DNA of 64,000 nucleotides from Rhizobium sp. 16-449-1b (GCF_017741935.1 NZ_JAGHMH010000002.1:310001-374000), one strand, 5' to 3'. Shown: positions 1 to 10,774, counted from the first letter of the stretch. Notes: a model not told the origin generated them from the letters alone. Made by a program: numbers and translations.

Positions 1-41
1 TTTATATCTGCGACGAAGTGACAAATTTTGCCCAAAAAACG

Positions 42-68
42 CAAAAAAGCGGCCTTTACGACCGCTTT
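42..68 (-). terminator. Rho-independent terminator of the PraR-like gene
   Basis: On the minus strand a 7-bp stem (AAAGCGG pairing with CCGCTTT, loop about 9 nt) is followed by a run of T. It lies about 25 nt beyond the stop codon of the regulator gene. The stem-plus-T-run layout is seen directly; function is inferred. Confidence 0.7.
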
Positions 69-93
69 CTCGACTGTGACTTATGAGGGATGC

Positions 94-513
94 TTATTCG
101 GAGTCGGCTTCGGCGGCGAGCGCCTTGACCAGTTCGACGACCTTGCGGCGCACCTTGGGATCGGTGATCTTCACGAAGGCGCGGTTCAGCTGCAGCCCTT
201 CCGAGGAGGACAGGAAGTCGACCACGTAGTTGGAGCTGGAGGCTTCCGCCATGCCACCCGCCATGCCAGCGTTCTCGCCGGGTGCATCCTCGAAGAAGAA
301 GGAGACCGGAACGTTCAAAATGCTGGAGATATTCTGCAGTCGGCTCGCGCCGACGCGGTTGGTGCCTTTTTCGTATTTCTGGATCTGCTGGAATGTAATG
401 CCAAGGCTTTCCCCAAGCTTTTCCTGGCTCATTCCAAGCATCGTTCGGCGAAGACGGATGCGACTGCCAACATGGATGTCGATCGGGTTCGGCTTCTTCT
501 TGTTCTCAATCAT
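94..513 (-). CDS. praR: XRE-family transcriptional regulator, PraR/PhrR-like
   Basis: A 139-residue DNA-binding protein with one Cro/C1-type helix-turn-helix at about residues 17-72 (core MSQEKLGESLGITFQQIQKY). The C-terminal part is alanine- and charge-rich. Short rhizobial regulators of this shape are known as PraR (repressor of quorum-sensing and biofilm genes in Rhizobium leguminosarum) and PhrR (acid- and stress-induced in Sinorhizobium). It lies downstream of lnt on the same strand, with about 150 nt between, so it probably has its own promoter. It is followed by its own terminator. The family assignment is firm; the choice of PraR as name rests on overall resemblance and on the lnt neighbour. 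Confidence 0.85.
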   Translation of the reverse strand: MIENKKKPNPIDIHVGSRIRLRRTMLGMSQEKLGESLGITFQQIQKYEKGTNRVGASRLQNISSILNVPVSFFFEDAPGENAGMAGGMAEASSSNYVVDFLSSSEGLQLNRAFVKITDPKVRRKVVELVKALAAEADSE

Positions 514-664
514 GGTGCTGCCCTAACAATAATTCTGCCCTTGTTTAAACCGGCACGCCCAAACCCATCCCCAAAACGCCACGTTGCAAAGTGCGATCTA
601 TTCACCTTGAACCATACGTTAAGAATGCCGATCCTAACCACTATGCAATTTTAGGGGTTTTCGG

Positions 665-2269
665 TCAATTACGCTTGAAAACAAAACCAAAACGCGAAGC
701 CATTGCAATTGCAAGCAGAAGTGTCTCGATCAACCAGAAGTACGTTTCGCGTGACAGCGGCGGATGGGCCGGAGAGGCGAAACTATCAAGGGTTGCGTCA
801 ATAAAGCCGGTCTCATTGAGCGAAAGACCTGCAATAATTTCACCACGGGGGCTGACAAGGGCGGAAATCCCGCTATTGCCGTCGCGAATCAGCGGCAGAC
901 CGGTTTCCACGGCCCGAACGCGGGCCTGCTGGAAGTGCTGGTAGGGGCCGGGCGTGGCGCCGAACCAGGCATCGTTGGTGATGTTCAAAATGGCCGATGC
1001 CGAGCCGATATCGCCGGTCATTTCGCCGGGGAAAATGATCTCGTAGCAGACCAGCGGATAGAGCTTCAGCCCGCTTGGCAGCGTCAGCAGCTGGCGCGTG
1101 GCGGCCGCCGAGAAGCCGCCGGGCATCTCGACGATGTTCTGGATGCCGAACTCGCTGAGAAGGCTCTCGAACGGCATGTATTCGCCGAACGGCACGAGGT
1201 GCACCTTGTCGGAGGCGGCGATGATCTGGCCACGACCGTCGATCACGTAGATCGAATTGTAGTAGCGCGGCGGATTGCCAGGGCCCATGTCCTCGGCGCG
1301 CACGGCGCCGGCCAGCAGCACCTGGTTGTCGTCGAGCGTATCGGCGATCCGCGTCAGCGCATCCTGGTTATCGGTCAGGATGAACGGGATCGCCGTCTCC
1401 GGCCAGACAATGATATCGGGCTTGCGTCCACCATCCTTGGGCGCCTCGGCCGAGAGCTTCAGATGCTTCTCGAAGATCGCCGCCCGGTCGGCGTCGCTGT
1501 CCATCTTGGCGCTCTGGTCGATCATCGGCTGCACGAGGCGGATGACGGGGCTCTTGTCGGTAGAGGCGGCAACCGGCTTCGGTGCGCCGTAAAGCACATA
1601 GGCGCCATATCCGACATGCGCGGCAAGCAGCAGCAGCGCCAGCGAAATGCCGGTTTTGGCGCCCTGCTTGGTGCCGATGAGGGCAGGGGTGGCGAAGACG
1701 AAGACCGAGAGCGCGGTAATGCCCATGATCCCGATGATATGGGCCGACTGCATCATCACAGGCACCGGCGTCATGCCATAGCCGATGGCGTTCCACGGAA
1801 AGCCGGTGAAGAGCACGCTGCGCGCCCATTCGAGCAGGCCGAAGCTCGCCGCCAGCGCCGCGATCCGCCCGACGCCATCGGACCAGAGGATGCGGGCAAG
1901 CGCCGTCGCCAGGCCGTAGAAGATCGCCAACACGGCAGGAAGCCCGAAGATCGCCAGCGGCAGCGCCCAGGCGAACTCCTCGGCATCGATCATCAGCGCA
2001 TGCCCGAGCCACCAGAGGCCGGCGACGAAATAGCCGAAGCCGAACAGCCAGCCGGTGACGAAGGATGGCCAGAGGCGCCCGATGATGCCGCTGTCGGGTG
2101 CGGCCGCCGCGCCGTCGATCAGCCAGACCAGCAGCGTGAAGGACACGAACATCGCGGCGAAGAAGCCGATGGGGGGGAGGGCCAGAACGCCGAATGCCCC
2201 GGCAAGGATCGCCAGCAGCACTCTCTTGTAGCCCCAGACCAGGATCACCCTGTCGGCAATTCGCTCCAT
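665..2269 (-). CDS. lnt: Apolipoprotein N-acyltransferase Lnt
   Basis: An inner-membrane enzyme that adds the third acyl chain to the N-terminal cysteine of lipoproteins, the last step after Lgt and LspA. About 534 residues. The N-terminal 200 or so form several membrane segments, followed by a periplasmic carbon-nitrogen hydrolase domain. The Glu-Lys-Cys catalytic motifs are visible: WPETAIPF for Glu, DKVHLVPFGEYMPF for Lys, and PLVCYEIIFP for Cys. The in-frame ATG at 2269 is preferred over the GTG two codons upstream, because GGTGGGG lies just before it. The homologue in Sinorhizobium was described as actA, needed for acid and copper tolerance. The next gene upstream in the same direction is the CBS/CorC gene. 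Confidence 0.95.
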   Translation of the reverse strand: MERIADRVILVWGYKRVLLAILAGAFGVLALPPIGFFAAMFVSFTLLVWLIDGAAAAPDSGIIGRLWPSFVTGWLFGFGYFVAGLWWLGHALMIDAEEFAWALPLAIFGLPAVLAIFYGLATALARILWSDGVGRIAALAASFGLLEWARSVLFTGFPWNAIGYGMTPVPVMMQSAHIIGIMGITALSVFVFATPALIGTKQGAKTGISLALLLLAAHVGYGAYVLYGAPKPVAASTDKSPVIRLVQPMIDQSAKMDSDADRAAIFEKHLKLSAEAPKDGGRKPDIIVWPETAIPFILTDNQDALTRIADTLDDNQVLLAGAVRAEDMGPGNPPRYYNSIYVIDGRGQIIAASDKVHLVPFGEYMPFESLLSEFGIQNIVEMPGGFSAAATRQLLTLPSGLKLYPLVCYEIIFPGEMTGDIGSASAILNITNDAWFGATPGPYQHFQQARVRAVETGLPLIRDGNSGISALVSPRGEIIAGLSLNETGFIDATLDSFASPAHPPLSRETYFWLIETLLLAIAMASRFGFVFKRN

Positions 2270-2346
2270 GCGCACCCCACCAATCCGCGAATCAACTGAG
2301 GTCGCAGTGTTTCAAAAAAGCCGCCCGTTGTCGTGGTTGGCAGTGA

Positions 2347-3498
2347 TCAGTTTGCCGTCGGCGTCTCGCTCTGCCGCTCGTCGCCGTGGTCGAGACCGAT
2401 TGCGCCGTCACCATCGCTCTTCGCGCGCCGGCGGATCGCCTGGCGCTTGCGGGTAATCCGCACGCGCTTGATGCGGCGCGGATCGGCGTCGAGAATGTGG
2501 AACTCGAAGCCCGGCAGCGCCTGAACGACTTCGCCGCGCACGGGAATGCGTCCGAGCTCGGAGAAGATCAGACCGCCCAGCGTATCGACTTCGTCGACCT
2601 GCTCGGTGATGTCGAAATCCGGGCCGATGGCTTCGGCGATATCCTCAAGCTCGACGCGGGCGTCGGCCACGAACATGTCCTCGGAGACCCGCTTGAACAT
2701 GACTTCTTCATCGTCATGCTCGTCGTCGATGTCGCCGACGACCATCTCCACGATGTCCTCATGCGAGGCCAGCCCGTCGGTGCCGCCATATTCGTCGATA
2801 ACGAGTGCCATCTGCGTGCGGTTGACCTGCATGCGGCGCAAGAGGTCGGAAGCCAGCATCGAGGGCGGGACGAACAGGATCTTGCGGATGATGCCCGCTT
2901 CGGAAAGCGTCTTCTGCAGGTCCACGCGGGCAAGGTCGAAGTTCGGCTTGGCCGAGCGAGGGGTCTTCTGCAGGTTCTCAGGCGCGACCTCGACGATCGG
3001 CTCGGCGCCCTTGGCCGCCTTGGTCGATCCGCGGCGCTTGTTGCGCGCCTGCTTGGCGACATAGGAGAGGAGATCGCGGATGTGCACCATGCCGCGCGGA
3101 TCATCCAGCGTTTCAGCATAGACGGGCATGCGCGAGCGGCCGGATTCCTCGAACAGGATCATCAGCTCGCCGATGGTGATTGTCTGGTCCACCGCCTCGA
3201 TATCGGCGCGCGGCACCATCACGTCGGCAACGCGCACTTCGCGGAAGCGCAGGATGTTGTTGAGCATCGCCTTCTCGTCGGCGGAGAAGGCATCGCCATC
3301 GGCCGCGTCGGTCATCAGCGCGTCGGCAAGGTCTTCGCGGATGCGCGAACCCTGCTGTGGCCTCAATATGCGGGCAGCCCGCGACCAGAAGGATTGGGAT
3401 CGTCCGGACTGCCTGCTACTACTGCCACCCTCGTCGGAGGATGATTGATCGGCGGTGTCCTTGGCCTCGGTGGCCGGTCTCGTCGTAAAGTCGCTCAT
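2347..3498 (-). CDS. CBS-domain hemolysin-family (CorC/TlyC-like) protein
   Basis: A 383-residue soluble protein. It has a pair of CBS domains (about residues 95-230, starting near [12 protein letters not shown]) and a C-terminal CorC_HlyC domain (about 285-365, with [16 protein letters not shown]). No membrane segment is present, so it resembles CorC/YbeX rather than the membrane-bound TlyC types. CorC-like proteins are linked to Mg/Co efflux, but the biochemical role is not settled; 'hemolysin' is historical. The start overlaps the ybeY stop by 4 nt. This gives the order phoH-ybeY-corC-lnt, the same as in E. coli (ybeZ-ybeY-ybeX-lnt), and points to one operon. Confidence 0.92.
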   Translation of the reverse strand: MSDFTTRPATEAKDTADQSSSDEGGSSSRQSGRSQSFWSRAARILRPQQGSRIREDLADALMTDAADGDAFSADEKAMLNNILRFREVRVADVMVPRADIEAVDQTITIGELMILFEESGRSRMPVYAETLDDPRGMVHIRDLLSYVAKQARNKRRGSTKAAKGAEPIVEVAPENLQKTPRSAKPNFDLARVDLQKTLSEAGIIRKILFVPPSMLASDLLRRMQVNRTQMALVIDEYGGTDGLASHEDIVEMVVGDIDDEHDDEEVMFKRVSEDMFVADARVELEDIAEAIGPDFDITEQVDEVDTLGGLIFSELGRIPVRGEVVQALPGFEFHILDADPRRIKRVRITRKRQAIRRRAKSDGDGAIGLDHGDERQSETPTAN

Positions 3499-4010
3499 GG
3501 TTCCATTTTAAGGTCTTGACCCTCGTATGGGTCAGATAGGCCGAGTTTCGCCAAAATGCGAGTCTCCAGCCCCTCCATTATCTCGGCTTCGGTATCATTA
3601 TTATGATCGTAGCCGAAGAGATGCAAGAAGCCGTGCACCATTAGGTGAGTGAGATGATCGTCGAAGCTCTTCTCGAGCTCGACCGCCTCGCGGGCCACGG
3701 TCTCCCTGGCGATGATGATATCGCCAAGCATCGGCCCCGGAACCTTGCCCGGTTGAACCGGGAAGGCGGGGAATGAAAGCACGTTGGTCGGCTTGTCCTT
3801 GCCGCGCCATTCCGCGTTGATGTCCTGAATGGAGGCGTCGTCGGTAAAGACCAGCGACACCTCGGGGACCATTTTCGGAAACGGCTGCTTTTCGGTCTCG
3901 CGCAGATAGGTCGCGGCCGTCTCCAGCACGCGGTCGGCCAGCGCGTGGAGCGCGTCTTCGGAGGGCCATTCGCCCTCCTCGATGCTGATCTGTATGTCGA
4001 GCTCGGCCAT
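3495..4010 (-). CDS. ybeY: Endoribonuclease YbeY
   Basis: A 171-residue single-domain UPF0054 metalloprotein. It acts in 16S rRNA 3'-end maturation and ribosome quality control. The zinc-binding HxxxHxxxxxH signature is complete in [11 protein letters not shown] near residue 135. Length and start agree with rhizobial YbeY; Sinorhizobium YbeY mutants show broad defects in RNA metabolism and symbiosis. The start codon touches the phoH stop (1-nt overlap) and the stop overlaps the CBS gene, so translation is probably coupled. Confidence 0.96.
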   Translation of the reverse strand: MAELDIQISIEEGEWPSEDALHALADRVLETAATYLRETEKQPFPKMVPEVSLVFTDDASIQDINAEWRGKDKPTNVLSFPAFPVQPGKVPGPMLGDIIIARETVAREAVELEKSFDDHLTHLMVHGFLHLFGYDHNNDTEAEIMEGLETRILAKLGLSDPYEGQDLKMEP

Positions 4011-5062
4011 CAGTCCTGCTGCGCGGCCTCTGGTGTGTCCGTCAAATAGGTCGCGTCGTAGGCGCGAACGATGCGGCCGACCAGCGGATGGCGCACGACG
4101 TCCGTGTCCTTGAAGCGGATGATCGAGATGCCCTCGACACCGTTCAAGAGCTGCAGCGCCTCCACCAGGCCCGACTTGACGCCGCGCGGCAGGTCGATCT
4201 GGCTCGGGTCGCCGGTCACGATCATCCGCGAGTTTTCGCCGAGACGCGTCAGGAACATCTTCATCTGCATAGACGTCGTGTTCTGCGCCTCGTCGAGGAT
4301 GACGGCGGCGTTGGAGAGCGTACGTCCGCGCATGAAGGCGAGCGGCGCGATTTCGATGACGCCGGCGGTGATGGCGCGATCGACCTTGTCGGCCGGCATC
4401 ATGTCATAGAGCGCGTCGTAGAGCGGGCGCAGATAAGGATCGACCTTCTCCTTCATGTCGCCGGGCAGGAAGCCCAGGCGCTCGCCGGCTTCGACGGCCG
4501 GGCGCGAGAGGATGATCTTTTCGACGACGCCGCGCTCCAGAAGCTGGGCGGCGTGGGCAACAGCGAGATAGGTCTTGCCGGTACCGGCGGGGCCACAGCC
4601 GAAGACGAGTTCGGAGCGCTCAAGCGCGCGCAGATAGGCATCCTGCGTCGGCGTGCGGGCAATGATGGTCTTCTTGCGCGTGGAAACCTGCGCCATGGTC
4701 AGCTTGGCCTTCTTCTCCATCGTCGGCAGGCTCAGCTGATCGTCGGCTGCAACAGCCATGCGGATCGCGCCCTCGACATCGGAGCGTTCCACGCTGCCGC
4801 CCTTCTGGAGCTTGTCGTAGAGATAGTCCAGCGTGCGGCGCGCCTGGTTGGTGGTGACGATGTCACCCGAGATCACGACGGAGTTGCCTCGCGCTCGGGC
4901 GTCGATGTTCAGGCGTTCCTCGAGAAGCTTGAGGTTCTGGTCGAATTGACCAAACAGTTCGCTGGCGAACCGATTGTTTTCGAACGTCAGAATAAAGTGA
5001 TTGGCGTCGCTCGCGATGCGTGGGTGGCGCGGTGAAGAAGAAACCAATTCTTGTCCGTTCAA
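4010..5062 (-). CDS. PhoH-family ATPase (PhoL/YbeZ)
   Basis: A 350-residue PhoH-like P-loop protein. It has an N-terminal KH-like/PIN-associated region, Walker A GPAGTGKT near residue 157 and Walker B VILDEAQN near 255. PhoH proteins are ATP-dependent RNA-interacting factors that partner with YbeY. The coupling to ybeY supports a role in RNA turnover rather than phosphate starvation as such. The start is a TTG at 5062 with GGAG about 9 nt upstream. A shorter form starting inside is possible, because the first 15 residues are not conserved in type. It sits 18 nt downstream of miaB and probably in the same transcript. Confidence 0.93.
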   Translation of the reverse strand: MNGQELVSSSPRHPRIASDANHFILTFENNRFASELFGQFDQNLKLLEERLNIDARARGNSVVISGDIVTTNQARRTLDYLYDKLQKGGSVERSDVEGAIRMAVAADDQLSLPTMEKKAKLTMAQVSTRKKTIIARTPTQDAYLRALERSELVFGCGPAGTGKTYLAVAHAAQLLERGVVEKIILSRPAVEAGERLGFLPGDMKEKVDPYLRPLYDALYDMMPADKVDRAITAGVIEIAPLAFMRGRTLSNAAVILDEAQNTTSMQMKMFLTRLGENSRMIVTGDPSQIDLPRGVKSGLVEALQLLNGVEGISIIRFKDTDVVRHPLVGRIVRAYDATYLTDTPEAAQQD

Positions 5063-5080
5063 GCGGTCGAGCTCCTTGAG

Positions 5081-6490
<1,410 letters not shown>

Positions 6491-6537
6491 GCCGGCTATT
6501 TAGTGGTTTTTGCGCCGGGAGAAAAGGGAATCTTGCC

Positions 6538-7344
6538 TCAGTTTGCGTCCCGGCCTCTAAGCGCCGCACCCAGCATGGCGCGGATGCGTTGGGCGATCGT
6601 GGCGCTGACCTGCTTGCGGTTGGTCTCGGCGCTGTAGGAGACCGCTTCGCCGAAGTGGACATCGACGTCGAAGGCGCCGCAGCGCAGCATGTCTTTCAGG
6701 TGCGGCAGCATCTCGACATCGCCGGGCCAAGAGGCGAGCGGGCGGTGGTAGCGGCCCATGGGAAGGCCGTGCACGCCGGTATAGGCGACCGCGACGGGCT
6801 GCACGATGACAGTGCCGGTGGGCGAAGCGGGGACGGCCATGGCGGCGGCGCCGAACAGCGACGATTTTACCTCCAGCAGCCGGTTGCCATCCGATGTCGT
6901 CCCCTCGGGAAACAGCACCACGATCTCGCCGTCGGCCATGCGCGCGGCGATCTCGCTCACCTGGTTGCCGGTGTTGCGCTTTTCCTCGCGCACCACGAAC
7001 ACGCTCTTTTGCAGCTTGGCGAGCGTGCCGAAGATCGGCCAGTCGCGCACCTCGTTCTTGGCGATGAAGGCGACGTCGGCGATCGAGGATAGCACCATGA
7101 TGTCCATCCACGAGGAATGGTTGGCGCACAGCATCAGCGGCCGATGCGTTTCCATCTGCCCGTGGACCCTCACACGAATGCCGAGACAGAAACAGATGAT
7201 GCGGTGCCAGACGCGCGGCAGCCAGCGGCGCATCTTCCAGTCGTAGCGCAGGGCAAGAAGCTGCCAGGGCATGAGCAGGATGCTGGCGATGAGAATGACG
7301 ATGCCGGCGAGGGCGACGCGCAGCCAGGCGATCAAATCGAACAC
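6538..7344 (-). CDS. olsA: Lyso-lipid acyltransferase of the PlsC/OlsA family
   Basis: A 268-residue membrane-associated acyltransferase with an N-terminal hydrophobic segment (about residues 7-30). The two hallmark motifs are NHSSWMD (HX4D) and FPEGTTS. PlsC proteins acylate lysophosphatidic acid; the OlsA branch acylates lyso-ornithine lipid. Its place between miaB and mur, and the olsB gene elsewhere in the window, favour OlsA over the housekeeping PlsC. Sequence reading alone cannot separate the two. The start is a GTG at 7344. The distance to mur is only 21 nt, so the two are probably co-transcribed. Confidence 0.75.
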   Translation of the reverse strand: MFDLIAWLRVALAGIVILIASILLMPWQLLALRYDWKMRRWLPRVWHRIICFCLGIRVRVHGQMETHRPLMLCANHSSWMDIMVLSSIADVAFIAKNEVRDWPIFGTLAKLQKSVFVVREEKRNTGNQVSEIAARMADGEIVVLFPEGTTSDGNRLLEVKSSLFGAAAMAVPASPTGTVIVQPVAVAYTGVHGLPMGRYHRPLASWPGDVEMLPHLKDMLRCGAFDVDVHFGEAVSYSAETNRKQVSATIAQRIRAMLGAALRGRDAN

Positions 7345-7365
7345 TCCGCGGCTGCACGCATGATA

Positions 7366-7794
7366 TCAGTGATCGTCCTTCTTGAGCGGTATGCCGTAGA
7401 GCTCGAGCCGGTGATCCACCAGCGTGAAACCGTGCTCGCGGGCGATCCGCTCCTGCAGCGCCTCGATCTCCGGCGAGCGGAACTCGATGACGACGCCGGT
7501 CTTCAGGTCGATCAAGTGATCGTGATGCTCTTCCGGCACCGTCTCGTAGCGCGAGCGGCCGTCGCGGAAGTCGTGGCGGGCGATGATGCCGGCGTCTTCG
7601 AACAGCTTCACGGTGCGGTAGACGGTGGAAATCGAGATCTTGGCGTCGACCTTTACCGAGCGGCGATAGAGCTCTTCCACGTCGGGATGGTCTTCGGATT
7701 CCTCGAGAATGCGCGCAATGACCCGGCGCTGCTCCGTCATGCGCATGCCGCGCTCGGTGCAGAGTTCCTCGAGGGTCTTTGCCACATCCGTCAT
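7366..7794 (-). CDS. mur: Fur-family manganese uptake regulator Mur
   Basis: A 142-residue Fur-fold repressor: N-terminal winged helix (about residues 15-85), then a dimerisation domain with the metal-site histidines in EEHHDHLI. Where classical Fur has a CxxC zinc motif (HLICLDCG in E. coli) this protein has HLIDLKTG, so the structural-zinc cysteines are missing. That is the pattern of rhizobial Fur, which works as a Mn(II)-responsive repressor of mntABCD/mntH and is called Mur. The ATG at 7794 is preferred to a TTG at 7815, because GAAAGG lies 5-8 nt upstream. It is downstream of rimI and tsaB. Confidence 0.9.
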   Translation of the reverse strand: MTDVAKTLEELCTERGMRMTEQRRVIARILEESEDHPDVEELYRRSVKVDAKISISTVYRTVKLFEDAGIIARHDFRDGRSRYETVPEEHHDHLIDLKTGVVIEFRSPEIEALQERIAREHGFTLVDHRLELYGIPLKKDDH

Positions 7795-7830
7795 CAGGAG
7801 CCTTTCGATAGTCAACGTCTCAAGACGGAA

Positions 7831-8331
7831 CTAGCGAAGAATGCGCTTCATGACAAGCGCCGTGGACACCTCGCCATTGGTGTCCTTGTAGTATCCACGG
7901 CGTTCTCCGACCTGGTCGAAACCGAGCTTGCGGTAAAGACCGAGGGCAGCAGCGTTGCCCTTGTCTACCTCGAGGAAGATGCTTTCGCCGCCGCGCTGCT
8001 TGGCCTCGCGCATCGCCGCCTGCATCAGCCGCCATCCGAGACCAGACCGGCCGACCTTGGCCTGAACAGCGATCGTCAGGATCTCGGCCTCGCCGGCAAC
8101 CTCACGCGCCAGGACAAAGCCCGGCAGCGGCTTTTTCAGGAAGGCGTTGGTCTGCCGCGCCACGAAGCCGAAGACATTGCTCTGGCTGAGCAGGCTGTAG
8201 AACTCGCCGTCGCCCCAGGGTCGCGCGAAGCGCTCGCCATGCAGTGTCGAGACCGCATGGCAATCATCGGCATCCATAGGGATGATTTCGAATTCCGGCT
8301 TCAGCGACAGATAGGATTCCAGCATGGTCAT
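7831..8331 (-). CDS. rimI: Ribosomal protein S18-alanine N-acetyltransferase RimI-like
   Basis: A 166-residue GNAT enzyme. The acetyl-CoA loop is readable in KVGRSGLGWRLMQAA, followed by FLEVDKGNAAALGLYRKLGF, the RimI-type motif B region. RimI acetylates the N-terminal alanine of S18 in E. coli. Its start overlaps the tsaB stop by 4 nt, the common tsaB-rimI pairing across bacteria, which supports the name more than the fold does. The true substrate range could be wider. Confidence 0.9.
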   Translation of the reverse strand: MTMLESYLSLKPEFEIIPMDADDCHAVSTLHGERFARPWGDGEFYSLLSQSNVFGFVARQTNAFLKKPLPGFVLAREVAGEAEILTIAVQAKVGRSGLGWRLMQAAMREAKQRGGESIFLEVDKGNAAALGLYRKLGFDQVGERRGYYKDTNGEVSTALVMKRILR

Positions 8332-8987
8332 ACTCGCGCAATCGCAAACCCGGCCTGCGGTTTGGCGTCGGGTCCGCGCAGATAAAGTGGCTTCGGCTTT
8401 CCGGAAGAGGGATCGGCGGCAGCGGCAAGGCGCGCCACGATGGAGATGGGGAAATGGTTGGCGTGTTCGCCGGTGGCGTCAGGCCGCAGGAGCGGCGTTG
8501 CCGAGCCGGTGACGACGCCGTCGAAGGAGGCCGCGAAGGTCTGCGCGTCCTCGACGGTCACGGCCCTGGCTTCATCGAGCGGCGTGCCATCGGCGTCAAA
8601 GGCCTGCAGATAGATTTCGTTGCGCTTGGCATCCATGGCGGCCAGCACCTGCTGGCCCGGCGAGCGTTCACGCTCGGCCTCGGCCATGACCGCAAGCGTC
8701 GTGATGCCGACGGCGGGCACGCCAAGCGAAAGGGCAAAGCCACGGGCGGCGGCGACGCCGACGCGGATACCGGTGAAAGAGCCTGGACCGATGGTGACGG
8801 CTACGCGCTCGACATCGGAAAGCTGAACGCCCGCCTGATCCAGCGCGCGGTCCACGATCCCTATCAGATGCTCTGCATGCCCCTTGCCGATCATGTCCGA
8901 TGCCTCCCCCAGCACCGTATTCCTGCTGCTGTCATAGACAGAAGCAGCGCAATCCACACCTGCGGTGTCGAGCGCCAGTATGATCAT
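8328..8987 (-). CDS. tsaB: tRNA threonylcarbamoyladenosine biosynthesis protein TsaB
   Basis: A 219-residue ASKHA-fold protein that scaffolds TsaD and TsaE in t6A37 tRNA modification. The N-terminus MIILALDTAGVDCAASVYD and the TIGPGSFTGIRVGVAAARG motif are typical. An in-frame upstream ATG at 9035 would add 16 residues with no family match, so the start is placed at 8987, where the conserved strand begins and GGAAA lies about 10 nt upstream. It is translationally coupled to rimI. Length is normal for the family. Confidence 0.94.
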   Translation of the reverse strand: MIILALDTAGVDCAASVYDSSRNTVLGEASDMIGKGHAEHLIGIVDRALDQAGVQLSDVERVAVTIGPGSFTGIRVGVAAARGFALSLGVPAVGITTLAVMAEAERERSPGQQVLAAMDAKRNEIYLQAFDADGTPLDEARAVTVEDAQTFAASFDGVVTGSATPLLRPDATGEHANHFPISIVARLAAAADPSSGKPKPLYLRGPDAKPQAGFAIARV

Positions 8988-9084
8988 GGCATCTATTTCC
9001 GAATAAACCGTTCCTGACCTGTCCATACATCGCAAAACGCCGCGTTTGCAAACGCCGCGTCATCGCGAATGTTGGTTCAGTTCG

Positions 9085-9651
9085 TCAGACGGCTTCGACT
9101 TCCTGAACTTCCGGCACGAAATGGCGCAGCAGGTTCTGGACGCCATGCTTCAGCGTTGCCGTCGAGGACGGGCAACCCGCGCACGAGCCCTTCATGTTCA
9201 AATAGACGGTGCCGTCCTTGAAGCCGCGGAAAGTGATGTCGCCGCCATCCTGGGCAACCGCCGGACGAACACGCGTCTCCAGCAGCTCCTTGATGGTCAG
9301 GACGATCGTCTCGTCGCCTTCGTCGAAGAATTCGCCATCGGCATCGGCTGCTTCACCAAGCACGGAGGAGGCGCCCATGACCGGCTTGCCGGACATGAAG
9401 TGCTCCATGATCGAGCCGAGGATGGCGGGCTTCAGATGCTGCCACTCCTGGTCTTCCTTGGAAACGCTGATGAAATCATAGCCGAAATAGACGCCGGTGA
9501 CGCCATTGATCTCGAACAGGCGCGCGGCGAGCGGCGAGGCAGCCGCTTCCCCGCGATTGCGGAACTCGGCGGTGCCGCTCTCCATGACGATCTTGCCCGG
9601 CAGGAACTTCTGCGTGGAAGGGTTCGGCGTGGCTTCGGTCTGGATAAACAT
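9085..9651 (-). CDS. NifU-family Fe-S cluster scaffold (Nfu type)
   Basis: A 188-residue protein with an Nfu_N domain (about residues 1-90, starting MFIQTEATPNPSTQKFLPG). The C-terminal NifU domain has the cluster-binding CxxC in GSCAGCPSST near residue 158. Such proteins carry and deliver Fe-S clusters to client enzymes and are general housekeeping factors in alphaproteobacteria, not nitrogenase-specific. It is a single gene with spacers of about 100 nt on both sides. Confidence 0.94.
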   Translation of the reverse strand: MFIQTEATPNPSTQKFLPGKIVMESGTAEFRNRGEAAASPLAARLFEINGVTGVYFGYDFISVSKEDQEWQHLKPAILGSIMEHFMSGKPVMGASSVLGEAADADGEFFDEGDETIVLTIKELLETRVRPAVAQDGGDITFRGFKDGTVYLNMKGSCAGCPSSTATLKHGVQNLLRHFVPEVQEVEAV

Positions 9652-9762
9652 GGTGCTCTCCGTGCGGCAGGCGCGCGCCCGCGACGTATTTAGAATTCTT
9701 CAAAAGTAGAAATAAGCCGTTTGGCGGTGCAATTCAAGAGACTGATACTCAGGAAATCGCAA

Positions 9763-10254
9763 TCACGCCAACGCGTCCAGTTCCTCATCGCTCAGTGTAT
9801 CAGGCAAGACGGTGACGGGGATGGGAAAGGCCGCTCCCCGGCCGGCAACCGACGACACCAGCGGTCCCGGTCCTTCTTTCGCGGAGCTTGCTGCGAGCAC
9901 CAGAATGGCGATGTCGCGGTCATCCTCGATCACGGCGTTGATCTGCTCGGCCGCACCACCCTCGCGGATGACGATCTCAGGCTCGATGCCGATATTCTCG
10001 CGCACCAGCTGCGCCGACTTGGCGACGACCGCTTCGGCTTCCTCGCGAGCTTCCGCCCGCATGATCTCCTCGACCCCCAGCCACTGCTGGAAGTCGCCAT
10101 CGGGGATCACGTAGACGAGCACCAATCCGCCATTGGAATTCTTGGCGCGCCGGCCGGCATAATGGACGGCGCGCTGGCATTCGGGCGTGTCATCGATCAC
10201 GGCCATGAACTTGCGGCGGTGACCTTCGAGCCGTGAGAGTCGTTTTGATACCAT
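9763..10254 (-). CDS. Universal stress protein family protein
   Basis: A 163-residue UspA-fold protein. It has VIDDTPECQRAVHYAGRRA near the N-terminus and a variant of the ATP-binding C-terminal segment (LVLAASSAKEGPGPL). The usual G-2x-G-9x-G(S/T) nucleotide motif is only partly present, so ATP binding is uncertain. The ATG at 10254 starts the domain cleanly; the longer frame upstream has no recognisable content. A role in stress survival is inferred from the family only. Confidence 0.85.
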   Translation of the reverse strand: MVSKRLSRLEGHRRKFMAVIDDTPECQRAVHYAGRRAKNSNGGLVLVYVIPDGDFQQWLGVEEIMRAEAREEAEAVVAKSAQLVRENIGIEPEIVIREGGAAEQINAVIEDDRDIAILVLAASSAKEGPGPLVSSVAGRGAAFPIPVTVLPDTLSDEELDALA

Positions 10255-10342
10255 GAGCGCGACTCTGACACTTGATCCGGGAGATTTGCAAGTCCCCGTT
10301 TTGCCGCAAACTGTCCGCTCACCGACAGGTGTTCGGCCGAGG

Positions 10343-10774
10343 CTATCGTGGTGCTGCAACGAGCCCGTAGAGCAGCATGATTTCCTTCACATGCTCGATG
10401 TCGGGCTTGCCGATGACATTGATGGCCGACGCGATCTCCTCGAAGAAACGCCTGCCGATCAGCCCCGGCGTCATGGTGATCAGGGCTCGTGCCGTTTCCT
10501 GGTGCAGGTTCTCGTGCGTGTGGACCACGCCGCGCGGAATGAACACCGTGTCGCCGGCCCGCACCTCGCAGCGCTCGCCATCGACTGTTGTCGTCATTGT
10601 TCCGGAGAGACCGAAGATCACTTCGTCGACGTCTTCGTGATAATGCGCCGCCGGCACGCGCGACTGGTAGGGGACCACGAATTCGAACATGACCATGCTG
10701 CCCGCGCTCTGGTCTTCATCGACCAGCAGCCGAACCTCCATCATGCCGATCTGAATGAGGTTCCGGTTGCGCAT
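10343..10774 (-). CDS. Cupin-domain protein
   Basis: A 143-residue single-cupin protein. Motif 1 is HYHEDVDEVIFGLSGT and motif 2 is FIPRGVVHTHEN, which supply the His/His/Glu and His metal ligands. Members include small dioxygenases, isomerases and sugar- or signal-binding proteins, so no substrate can be assigned. A strong Shine-Dalgarno (GAGGAGG) lies 5 nt before the ATG. It lies downstream of trpS on the same strand but is separated by about 100 nt with a hairpin, so co-expression is uncertain. Confidence 0.85.
   Translation of the reverse strand: MRNRNLIQIGMMEVRLLVDEDQSAGSMVMFEFVVPYQSRVPAAHYHEDVDEVIFGLSGTMTTTVDGERCEVRAGDTVFIPRGVVHTHENLHQETARALITMTPGLIGRRFFEEIASAINVIGKPDIEHVKEIMLLYGLVAAPR

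Noticed and set aside
28..654. 208-residue open frame opposite the PraR-like gene
   Set aside because: It is the antisense shadow of the regulator gene, with no RBS and no family resemblance.
764..2299. 511-residue plus-strand frame opposite lnt
   Set aside because: Antisense frame in GC-rich DNA; Arg/Gly/Gln-rich with no domain. lnt on the other strand has complete catalytic motifs.
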